The notes beneath the pieces are model-generated. The model ran no database searches. It was not told where the DNA came from and was given only the letters and a program-made list of their open reading frames with translations. Shown here piece by piece: positions 1 through 6,685 of a DNA stretch of 64,000 bases. The position numbers and the translations under genes are program-made. How positions within the stretch are numbered: the first letter of the stretch is position 1; the number at the start of each line of letters is the position of its first letter. The DNA comes from DIGJ01 sp036658435 (GTDB lineage Bacteria; Bacillota; Clostridia; Lachnospirales; Lachnospiraceae). The stretch spans positions 1 to 64,000 of the forward strand of contig JAVXEO010000002.1 in the NCBI GenBank assembly GCA_036658435.1, given 5' to 3'.

Positions 1-2
1 CC

Positions 3-347
3 TATATTGTAGTTCGTGACAGCCGCTATACCCGTGAACTTATTGACCGGTCAAATTCTTTTTCTATTTCTTTTCTAAATGCAGACTATCACAGTGCTCT
101 TAAGTATCTTGGTGCTGTCTCCGGAAGAGATGAGGACAAAATTACAAATGCCAGACTTCATGTTAATTATCATGAAAAAATTCCTTTTATTGATGAGGCT
201 TCCACTGTTATGGTGTGTAAAAAAATGTGTAAACAGCCACTTACCCCTGAGAACTTCACCATGGATTCTATTTGTGAAAAATGGTATTCTACAAAAGATT
301 ATCATAATCTCTATATTGGAGAAATTGTAAGTATTCTTGCACGATAA
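3..347 (+). CDS. Flavin reductase-like protein, C-terminal part (5' end outside window)
   Basis: The reading frame is open from base 3 and ends at TAA 345-347, leaving about 114 residues. The sequence resembles the FMN-binding split-barrel flavin reductase/flavoredoxin family: a conserved SFLNADYHSALKYLG stretch is followed by a segment reading SGRDEDKITNARL and a C-terminal strand ending in GEIVSILAR. Such proteins bind FMN and act in flavin or electron transfer in the cytoplasm. The start and FMN-binding N-terminus are missing. A strong terminator follows the stop. The family call rests on the C-terminal half only. Confidence 0.65.
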   Translation, partial: YIVVRDSRYTRELIDRSNSFSISFLNADYHSALKYLGAVSGRDEDKITNARLHVNYHEKIPFIDEASTVMVCKKMCKQPLTPENFTMDSICEKWYSTKDYHNLYIGEIVSILAR

Positions 348-381
348 ACTAAGATAAAGAGTGCGCATCCACAGCGGAGCA

Positions 382-419
382 TTATTATGTAATAGGAGCA
401 CTTTCCTATTACATAATAA
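382..419. repeat. Perfect 16-bp inverted repeat downstream of the flavin reductase gene
   Basis: Bases 382-397 (TTATTATGTAATAGGA) pair perfectly with 404-419 around a 6-base loop. There is no T-run directly after it. It abuts a second hairpin that does have one, so the two form a tandem pair between converging genes. It could be part of a compound terminator or a protein-binding palindrome. Confidence 0.6.
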
Positions 420-469
420 GACGGTTGCAGATAGGCAATAACAAATTAGCCCCTGCAACCGTCTTTTTA
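419..469 (+). terminator. Rho-independent terminator
   Basis: A 12-bp GC-containing stem (419-430, AGACGGTTGCAG, with 453-464) is followed by TTTTTAA. It lies about 70 bases after the flavin reductase stop, and its T-run touches the stop codon of the converging minus-strand gene. Confidence 0.8.
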
Positions 470-1315
470 ATTTTCTCTATTATATTCATCCAAAAAATGA
501 TGTGTTTTTCCATTCTCCTTATATGCAATAATGGTTTTTAAATTAACATTTTCAACACTTCGGAAAATATTAATTGCAATATGAGGACTTACTTTTTCAA
601 ATTGTTTAATCAGATTTTTCATTTCCTGACGTTTTGAATTGCTGGAACCATCTTCTTTGTTTTCTATATTTTCTGTCATTCTGCAAGCACAACGAATAAA
701 CTGCAATTCATTATACCGGCACCAATCAAGAATATCAGCCTCCCGAATGAGATACATGGGCCGTATCAGTTCCATTCCTTCAAAGTTAGTACTGTGAAGC
801 TTTGGCATCATGGTCTGTACCTGCCCTCCATAAAGCATTCCCATTAGGATCGTCTCTACTACATCATCAAAGTGATGGCCCAGAGCAATTTTATTGCATC
901 CCAGTTCCTGTGCTTTCTTATATAAATGTCCTCGTCGCATTCTTGCACACAAATAGCAAGGAGACCCTTCTACTTCCGTAACAATTTCAAATATCTCTGA
1001 CTTAAATATTGTCACCGGAATATTCATAATTTCCGCATTTTCTTCTATCTTTTGTCGGTTTTCCCTATTATATCCCGGATCCATAACAAGAAATATCAAA
1101 TCGAACTCCATTTTTCCATGACGCTTGATTTCCTGCAAAAGTTTTGCAAGGAGCATCGAATCTTTTCCACCGGAAATGCAAACTGCAATTTTATCATTTT
1201 CTTGAATCATATCATAATCATTAATTCCTTGTGTAAATTTGCGCCATATTGTTTTGCGAAACTTTTTTATAATGCTTCTTTCTATTTCTTCATATTTCAT
1301 TGTATTCTTTACCAC
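467..1315 (-). CDS. TtcA-like PP-loop tRNA thiolation enzyme
   Basis: This is an ATP-dependent PP-loop protein of the TtcA/TilS group. TtcA-type enzymes activate a tRNA base by adenylation and insert sulfur, often with an iron-sulfur cluster. The SGGKDS PP-loop is at residues 48-53. A CxxC pair (CYLCARMRR) lies in the middle and a CAC motif near the C-terminal third, fitting the cluster-binding cysteines of TtcA. The listed start is GTG at 1315, overlapping the upstream ABC gene by 7 bases. An in-frame ATG at 1300 is an alternative start. It is the last gene of an operon with the ABC ATPase and the isocitrate-dehydrogenase-like gene. The exact substrate base is not shown by the sequence. Confidence 0.8.
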   Translation of the reverse strand: MVKNTMKYEEIERSIIKKFRKTIWRKFTQGINDYDMIQENDKIAVCISGGKDSMLLAKLLQEIKRHGKMEFDLIFLVMDPGYNRENRQKIEENAEIMNIPVTIFKSEIFEIVTEVEGSPCYLCARMRRGHLYKKAQELGCNKIALGHHFDDVVETILMGMLYGGQVQTMMPKLHSTNFEGMELIRPMYLIREADILDWCRYNELQFIRCACRMTENIENKEDGSSNSKRQEMKNLIKQFEKVSPHIAINIFRSVENVNLKTIIAYKENGKTHHFLDEYNREN

Positions 1316-2010
1316 TCAATTTCTTCGATTGCCATTGGGTTTTCATTCATGGTAATCTTTTCTGCTTTACCATTTTTAAATTGTATGATTTTATCCGCCA
1401 TAGGAGCAATTGCCGAGTTATGTGTTATTATAATTACCGTCATATTCTCTTTTCTGCAAGTATCCTGCAGTAGTTTTAAAATCTGTTTTCCAGTGTTATA
1501 GTCAAGGGCTCCCGTTGGTTCATCACATAGTAAAAGTTTCGGATTCTTTGCAATGGCTCTGGCAATTGCAACTCTTTGCTGTTCTCCACCGGAAAGCTGG
1601 GATGGAAAGTTATTTTTTCGATCTGAAAGTCCTACTTTATCTAAAACAGTCAAAGGTTTTAAAGAGTCTTTACAAATTTCCGTTGCCAGCTCCACATTTT
1701 CAAGCGCCGTTAAATTCTGAACCAGGTTATAAAATTGAAACACAAATCCTATATCTTCCCTTCTATAACGAGTCAGCTCTTTTGATTTCAGTTTTGTAAT
1801 GTCTTTATTGTCTACGGTTACCGTTCCTCCTGTAGCATTGTCCATTCCTCCCAGGATGTTTAGTGCTGTTGTTTTACCGGCTCCACTAGCTCCAACAATA
1901 ACCACCAGTTCACCTTTTTTAATTTCAAAATCCGCCTCATCCAATGCACGAATTTTCACTTCACCCATGGTGTATTCTTTTATTACTTTGTCAAACGAAA
2001 TGAATGCCAT
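1309..2010 (-). CDS. ABC transporter ATP-binding protein, LolD/MacB type
   Basis: This is a 233-residue nucleotide-binding subunit. The Walker A motif reads GASGAGKT, the signature LSGGEQQR, and the Walker B region LLLCDEPTGAL. The length and the ETALENVE-like Q-loop surroundings fit the LolD/MacB/FtsE branch, which normally pairs with an FtsX-like permease. No permease is adjacent: the upstream gene is isocitrate-dehydrogenase-like and the downstream gene TtcA-like. An AGGAGG ribosome binding site precedes the ATG, and the gene starts 16 bases after the upstream stop, so it is probably co-transcribed. The cargo is unknown. Confidence 0.85.
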   Translation of the reverse strand: MAFISFDKVIKEYTMGEVKIRALDEADFEIKKGELVVIVGASGAGKTTALNILGGMDNATGGTVTVDNKDITKLKSKELTRYRREDIGFVFQFYNLVQNLTALENVELATEICKDSLKPLTVLDKVGLSDRKNNFPSQLSGGEQQRVAIARAIAKNPKLLLCDEPTGALDYNTGKQILKLLQDTCRKENMTVIIITHNSAIAPMADKIIQFKNGKAEKITMNENPMAIEEIEW

Positions 2011-2026
2011 TTATTTCCTCCTGGTT

Positions 2027-3193
2027 CTAATTCAGAGAACTCATTGTTTCCATAATGTAATCTGCAAATTCCGCTCCGGTTGCACCGGTATTTCTTCCTG
2101 TCATTACCATTTTTTTCTCCGTTATGGTACAAATATCCAACGCTTTGTATAATTTATCGGCCTCTTCTTTGTATCCAATATGTGCAAGCAACATTGCGCC
2201 TGCTCGAATTACGCTGCATGGATCCGCATAAATATCTCTTCCTTCATCTACCATACGAGGTGCAGAACCATGAATTGCCTCAAACATGGCATATCTTTTT
2301 CCTATATTGGCACTTCCCGCAGTTCCCACACCCCCTTGAAGCTCTGCTGCCTCATCTGTAAGAATATCTCCATAAAGATTTGGAAGAACCATTACCTGAA
2401 AGTCTTTTCTTCTTTTCTCATCCACTAATTTTGCAGTCATAATATCAATATACCAATCATCCACAGAAATTTCCGGATATTCTTTTGCAATACGATAAAA
2501 AGTATCCAAGAACTTACCATCTGTTGTTTTAATAATGTTTGCTTTTGTGACTGCCGTTACCCTGGTTTTTCCATTTACTTTGGCAAACTCAAATGCTGCA
2601 CGTATAATACGGTCACATCCTTCACTTGTTGCAATTGTAAAATCAATGCCCAGATCTTGCGTTACCTGTATTCCTTCTTTTCCTGCTGCATAACCGCCTT
2701 CTGTATTTTCACGATAAAAAGTCCAGTCTATCTCCTGCTCCGGTATTCGAACTGGTCTTACATTTGCAAACAGATCTAATTCTTTTCGCATTGCTACATT
2801 TGCCGATTCTACATTGGGCCATTGGTCTCCCTTCCTTGGTGTGGTAGTAGGGCCCTTTAAAATAACATCGCAGGCTTTTAATTCTTTCAATACTTCCTCC
2901 GGTATTGCCTTCTTCTCTGCTGCTCTTCTTTCTATGGTTAATCCGTCTATTGTACAGAATTCAATTTTTCCATCTTGGATCGGTTTTGCAAGGAGATATT
3001 CTAATACTCTTTGTGCCTGGGTTGTAATCGCCGGTCCAATGCCGTCTCCACCACAAACACCTATTTTAATTTTATCTAAACTCGTATAGTCCACAAAATC
3101 CCCCTGCGCTTTCATTCCTTCCACACGCTGCAGTTGTTTCTCCAAGAGTTTTCCAAACTGTTCTTTTGCTACTTCTATTTCTTCCTTATACAT
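2027..3193 (-). CDS. Isocitrate/isopropylmalate dehydrogenase family protein
   Basis: This 388-residue enzyme belongs to the metal-dependent decarboxylating dehydrogenases that use NAD(P). After an N-terminal helical extension of about 40 residues comes the GGDGIGP motif. An SxNxxxRxxLDLxxxxRP signature follows at about residues 129-147; its serine and arginines favour isocitrate over isopropylmalate. YRENTEGGYAAG and the late Asp-rich NLYGDILTDEAAE segment form the active site and metal site. It likely makes 2-oxoglutarate for glutamate synthesis in a fermentative anaerobe. It is the first gene of a three-gene operon behind a good promoter (3233-3260), with AGGAGG before the ATG. Confidence 0.85.
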   Translation of the reverse strand: MYKEEIEVAKEQFGKLLEKQLQRVEGMKAQGDFVDYTSLDKIKIGVCGGDGIGPAITTQAQRVLEYLLAKPIQDGKIEFCTIDGLTIERRAAEKKAIPEEVLKELKACDVILKGPTTTPRKGDQWPNVESANVAMRKELDLFANVRPVRIPEQEIDWTFYRENTEGGYAAGKEGIQVTQDLGIDFTIATSEGCDRIIRAAFEFAKVNGKTRVTAVTKANIIKTTDGKFLDTFYRIAKEYPEISVDDWYIDIMTAKLVDEKRRKDFQVMVLPNLYGDILTDEAAELQGGVGTAGSANIGKRYAMFEAIHGSAPRMVDEGRDIYADPCSVIRAGAMLLAHIGYKEEADKLYKALDICTITEKKMVMTGRNTGATGAEFADYIMETMSSLN

Positions 3194-3232
3194 AGTAATC
3201 CTCCTTATTTTTCATCATTTGCTTTGTCTTAT

Positions 3233-3260
3233 TCTATAGCATATGGTGAAGAATTGTCAA
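3233..3260 (-). promoter_or_regulatory. Sigma-A promoter of the isocitrate dehydrogenase-like operon
   Basis: Read on the minus strand, TTGACA (3255-3260) is separated by 16 bases from TATAGA (3233-3238), which also has an extended TGC. The -10 lies about 40 bases upstream of the start codon. Confidence 0.7.
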
Positions 3261-3364
3261 CTGAAAATCCTTTGGTATTGAATAAATAATAACTACTTCC
3301 TTCCGATTTTATCTGGTGATGGACATCCTTTACCTGTAAGCGTTGGTCATGCCGGACGAACAAA

Positions 3365-3403
3365 TAGGAGTCAAATTTATTTTTATAATAAATTTGACTC
3401 CTA
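3365..3403. repeat. Perfect 17-bp inverted repeat
   Basis: Bases 3365-3381 (TAGGAGTCAAATTTATT) are the exact reverse complement of 3387-3403, with a 5-base loop. There is no following T-run, so it is not a typical terminator. It stands alone at the edge of the repeat-rich tract and could be a protein-binding palindrome or the remnant of a small mobile element. Confidence 0.55.
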
Positions 3404-3632
3404 GATAACTATTTCTTCAATCATTCATTTTTTATAGACTTAATATTCTGGTGGTCTATACCTCACTTTCCACTCTTTTGTTACTTCGTCCTTTTATAGA
3501 TCCATATTTCTAATCTACATTTGAATCTAAGCCTTTAACTTAAGATTCCTGAACGTATTCTTAAAATCTTTCGGTACTTCTTTACATATATATATGTTTG
3601 TTCTAAACTTAATTCTTTTCTTGCTCACTACC

Positions 3633-3727
3633 TTTTTTTATATCTTTTTATTATATCTTTTTTTTAATATCTTTTTTTTATATCTTTTTTTATATCTTTT
3701 TTTATATCTTTTCTATATATCTTTTCT
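3633..3727. repeat. Degenerate TATATCTTTTTT tandem array
   Basis: About seven head-to-tail copies of an 11-13-base unit resembling TATATCTTTTTT, differing in the length of the T-run. Confidence 0.6.
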
Positions 3728-3820
3728 CGGAACTCTTTTTAAATAGTATCTAGATCTATTTTTCTAAAACTTTTCTCAAACTCATCTATGATAAATGTTT
3801 TGTTCACAGTTCTTATACTA

Positions 3821-3914
3821 TTTCTTATAAAATTAAGTTTCTTATAAAATAAAATTTCTTATAAAAATAAATCTCTTATAAAATACATTTCTTATAAAAA
3901 CACATTTATAAAAT
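3821..3914. repeat. Degenerate TTTCTTATAAAAT tandem array
   Basis: About six copies of a 15-18-base unit built on CTTATAAAAT, with variable A/T spacers. Its unit differs from that of the array 100 bases upstream. Confidence 0.6.
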
Positions 3915-4109
3915 CCCACTTATCATTTAGTACATTGGTCTATACCTTCACTTTCTTGATATATCGCAATTTTATTTCATTTTACCTTATTCATATTTCA
4001 CTTTTCATTCAATCTCATTCACTTTTTAATTTACCCGCTTAATGTTTTGGTGGACTGTACCTTCCTTTCGTCTTATTTTTATAAACTTCTATTATAAATA
4101 TGTAGTTCC

Positions 4110-4222
4110 GTTCTTTCGTTCTTTCGTTCTTTCGTTCTTTCGTTCTTTCGTTCTTTCGTTCTTTCATTCTTTCGTTCTTTCGTTCTTTCGTTCTTTCGTT
4201 CTTTTGTTCTTTTGTTCTTTCG
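4110..4222. repeat. 8-bp microsatellite, about 14 units of GTTCTTTC
   Basis: About fourteen tandem copies of GTTCTTTC with a few one-base variants (one ATTCTTTC and two GTTCTTTT). Translated, it gives the artefactual repeat SFVLSFFR. The 8-base period would shift frame with each unit, so it does not behave like coding sequence. Confidence 0.8.
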
Positions 4223-4547
4223 TACCTTCTTCTATCTCATAATGTTAATTCATAGATAACCTGGTATCTGAACACTTATATTGATATTCTTCATAGGTAT
4301 ATGAAGAGCGTTATTGGAAATCAACCATAAGTTTAAGAAGATACCCTTTTAAATAACCCATTGGAACCATCTCCTCTTCTATTTGATAATCTTATTATAA
4401 GCGGTCTTTTCGAATTTGTCAATACTATTTTGATTTATTTTTGATTCAAACTGTTATTACTTTATATTTGTATTAATTGTCTGATTATTTTGAATAATAT
4501 ATTCTATTTGTTCTCAATTTAATTGTTTTAAGTCACGCTATTTCTTA

Positions 4548-5603
4548 TTACTTTCGTAATTCCCGATAGTAGGCTGCGTATTCTATCGTAATTAATTTGT
4601 TTTTTACTAATTGTTCCAATAATTCATCAAAAATTTGTTTTGAAAGTTTTTCTGTTGCTACCAAATTCAAAAGTTCTTTTATCTTTTCCTTATATTCACT
4701 GGTTCCAATTACTCCATCCTTCCACAATATATTGGTTTTGTATGCCATTTTATAATATGCGCTATAGAAATCCGAGTTTGTTACTTCATCCTTTATTTCA
4801 AAATCCACTCCCAAAACGTCAAAAAGATTTCTTGCGGAGGTATTGGTAATTTGAATATCGGGAGCCATTCGATACAGGTTTTTATAAACCCCTGGTTTTC
4901 CACGATAGGTTCCCTCTTTATATTGCGGAAGAAATTCTGAAAACAATTTAGTAATCATGCAATGTTCTTTAAATTCCCCATAATCTATGCTTGGTCTTGC
5001 GTCTACCATTTTTTCATATCCAATGGTGCGGATTTTTTCAATTGGAATGTGAATGATTCTTGGTTTTTCTTCTAACAGAAGTAAAAACACTTCCTTTCTT
5101 TCTTTCCATATATAGGCCGGACAATTCTTAATGTGAAAAGTCTGGCTTATATCTATCATAATTTTTTTATGTTCTTTTTTTACTTTATACTGAATCATTA
5201 ATTGTTTTATGGTTTTGTCATCATATTGATCCAAATGTGTTTTCTTATTTTCCTCCCTGTCCTCTTCCTTTTGCATCTCTTCCTTATTTTTTTTTACTAA
5301 TTCTTCCATTCCGCTTTCTTCAATAAGTTCTTCCCCATCTTTTTTTTGATTCAGCTGCTTCTTTACTCTTTTTTTTAAAGCCTGCTTTTCCCCATCTTTC
5401 ACCAGCTCCTCAAAAGAAATCGATAAATAAATTAACACATCCAAACAAAGTGCCACCGCTCCCCCTACGCCTATTGGAAAGGACCAGGTGATAAGTGCTG
5501 CACCAAAGAAGGACATTGACAGGATAAATAAAATAACCATACTCCACAAATAAACTTTTGTTTTAAAATCACCATATAGCATACTGTACCATATTTTTCT
5601 CAT
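4548..5603 (-). CDS. Membrane protein of unknown function
   Basis: I do not recognise this protein. The start at ATG 5603 is chosen because GGAGG lies eight bases upstream; the longer frame would run 68 bases into dut. The protein is about 351 residues. A short basic N-terminus is followed by two adjacent hydrophobic segments (roughly residues 20-60), then a Lys/Glu-rich stretch (about 75-135), then a soluble C-terminal domain of about 200 residues. It starts 37 bases after dut ends and probably belongs to the nrdD-nrdG-dut operon. A role in nucleotide metabolism is not shown by the sequence. Confidence 0.6.
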   Translation of the reverse strand: MRKIWYSMLYGDFKTKVYLWSMVILFILSMSFFGAALITWSFPIGVGGAVALCLDVLIYLSISFEELVKDGEKQALKKRVKKQLNQKKDGEELIEESGMEELVKKNKEEMQKEEDREENKKTHLDQYDDKTIKQLMIQYKVKKEHKKIMIDISQTFHIKNCPAYIWKERKEVFLLLLEEKPRIIHIPIEKIRTIGYEKMVDARPSIDYGEFKEHCMITKLFSEFLPQYKEGTYRGKPGVYKNLYRMAPDIQITNTSARNLFDVLGVDFEIKDEVTNSDFYSAYYKMAYKTNILWKDGVIGTSEYKEKIKELLNLVATEKLSKQIFDELLEQLVKNKLITIEYAAYYRELRK

Positions 5604-5640
5604 TTTCAGCCTCCATCCCCTAGCTTTAAATCCTCTGTTT

Positions 5641-6087
5641 TTATTTTCTTCCTGTGGATCCAAATCTTCCTTCTCCACGCAAGGTATCCTCCAGTTCATC
5701 CACCTCAAAAAATTCTCCCGTCAGATATGGAGTAATTACCATCTGTGCAATTCTTTCTCCTTGCTCCACTACTGCATTTTCTTGGGAATGATTATGAAGT
5801 GCAACCATTATTTCTCCGCGATAATCTGCATCTATTACTCCCACCTTATTGGCAGGTGCCAATCCTTTTTTCAAAGCCAGTCCACTTCTTGCGTAGATTA
5901 GTCCTGCATACCCAATTGGAATCTCCACTGCAATTCCCGTTTTAACTAAACAGGTTTCTCCGGCCTTTATTACTATATTTTCTTCCAAACAGGCGTACAA
6001 ATCTGCACCTGCCGCAAAATCACTTCCATAGGTTGGAATCTTTGCTTTTTCATTTAATTTTTTTAAATTTATTTTTTGATGCAGCAT
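5641..6087 (-). CDS. dut: dUTP diphosphatase
   Basis: This enzyme hydrolyses dUTP to dUMP and diphosphate, keeping uracil out of DNA and feeding dTMP synthesis. All five trimeric-dUTPase motifs are visible: AGADLYA, ARSGLALKKG, GVIDADYRGEI with the catalytic Asp, GERIAQMVI, and a C-terminal RGEGRFGSTGR arm that closes over the nucleotide. The start is set at ATG 6087 because GGGAGG, lying inside the last codons of nrdG, is nine bases upstream. The frame from 6105 would leave no ribosome binding site. The result is 148 residues, normal for the family. Overlap with nrdG suggests translational coupling. Confidence 0.93.
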   Translation of the reverse strand: MLHQKINLKKLNEKAKIPTYGSDFAAGADLYACLEENIVIKAGETCLVKTGIAVEIPIGYAGLIYARSGLALKKGLAPANKVGVIDADYRGEIMVALHNHSQENAVVEQGERIAQMVITPYLTGEFFEVDELEDTLRGEGRFGSTGRK

Positions 6088-6089
6088 AC

Positions 6090-6614
6090 TTATACTTCCT
6101 CCCATAATATGATTTTATTTTTTCTTAATGACTCCTGTAATTTAATAATTCTTTGGTTGGTAGACCCTCTAAATCGCAAAGTCAAGTCCTTATTTTCCAC
6201 TTCAAATTTTCCATCTACCAAAATATCAATATAGGAAACCATTTCTTTTGTTTCTTTCCATTCCTCCATCATGTATCCTTTTACCTCTTTTTCCAGATCA
6301 TAACCGGTGTAACACCATATATCCTTCTGAGGAAATTCTTCTTTTACTCTGCGAAGCAATGGAAGCAGGCCTTGTTGATTTTTCTGTTCAAAAGGTTCTC
6401 CCCCAAGCAAAGACAGTCCTGCTATATAATCATGGTTCAAATTCTTTAAAATGGTTTCTATCGTTTCTTCCGTAAATAAATCTCCATAATCAAAATCCCA
6501 GGCTTCTTTGTTAAAGCATTCTCTGCAGTGATGGGTACAGCCGCTTACAAATAAAGATACGCGAAGTCCCGGTCCATTTGCTACATCTGTTTTTTTTATT
6601 GCTGCATAATTCAT
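6090..6614 (-). CDS. nrdG: Anaerobic ribonucleotide reductase activating protein
   Basis: This radical-SAM activase installs the glycyl radical on NrdD. The cluster motif CTHHCRECFN (CxxxCxxC) is at about residues 26-35, preceded by a VANGPGLRVSLFVSGC segment typical of NrdG. LLGGEPF is the SAM-contacting GGE motif. At 174 residues it matches the family. It is the second gene after nrdD, separated by 71 bases that include a hairpin, and its 3' end contains the ribosome binding site of dut. Confidence 0.93.
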   Translation of the reverse strand: MNYAAIKKTDVANGPGLRVSLFVSGCTHHCRECFNKEAWDFDYGDLFTEETIETILKNLNHDYIAGLSLLGGEPFEQKNQQGLLPLLRRVKEEFPQKDIWCYTGYDLEKEVKGYMMEEWKETKEMVSYIDILVDGKFEVENKDLTLRFRGSTNQRIIKLQESLRKNKIILWEEV

Positions 6615-6640
6615 TCTTTTATTTTCCCTTCTTCTGAAAG

Positions 6641-6668
6641 AAAGGCCATTGCAAAAGCAATAGCCTTT
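6641..6668. promoter_or_regulatory. Hairpin between nrdD and nrdG
   Basis: A 12-bp stem with one mismatch (6641-6652 with 6657-6668) has a 4-base loop. On the plus strand it is followed by seven T. On the minus strand, in which nrdD-nrdG are read, the following sequence is TTTCTTTC, so it may attenuate or stabilise the transcript rather than end it. Confidence 0.45.
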
Positions 6669-6685
6669 TTTTCTATAAATTATTT

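Larger units (their letters stand above)
3439..4070. repeat. Three dispersed copies of a ~32-bp motif
   Basis: Copies lie at 3439-3470, 3924-3955 and 4036-4070. They share a core like TTGGTGGtCTaTACCTtcCTTTC with scattered differences; the first and third also share CTTAAT upstream of it. The tandem arrays lie between them. Confidence 0.5.
3194..4547. other. Gene-free, repeat-rich 1.35-kb tract
   Basis: No credible gene is present. The only longer open frame (4042-4242) is the translation of a tandem repeat. After the promoter at 3233-3260, the tract holds a perfect 17-bp inverted repeat, three separate tandem arrays with different units, and three degenerate copies of a dispersed motif of about 32 bp. 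The last 300 bases (4243-4547) are AT-rich, with a small CTTCATA/TATGAAG hairpin near 4300, and show nothing else I recognise. Confidence 0.75.

Noticed and set aside
4110..4222. Possible CRISPR array
   Set aside because: Units are 8 bases with no unique spacers and no cas genes nearby.
4042..4242. 66-residue open frame with SFVLSFF repeats
   Set aside because: It is the translation of the GTTCTTTC microsatellite, with no ribosome binding site and no protein-like composition.
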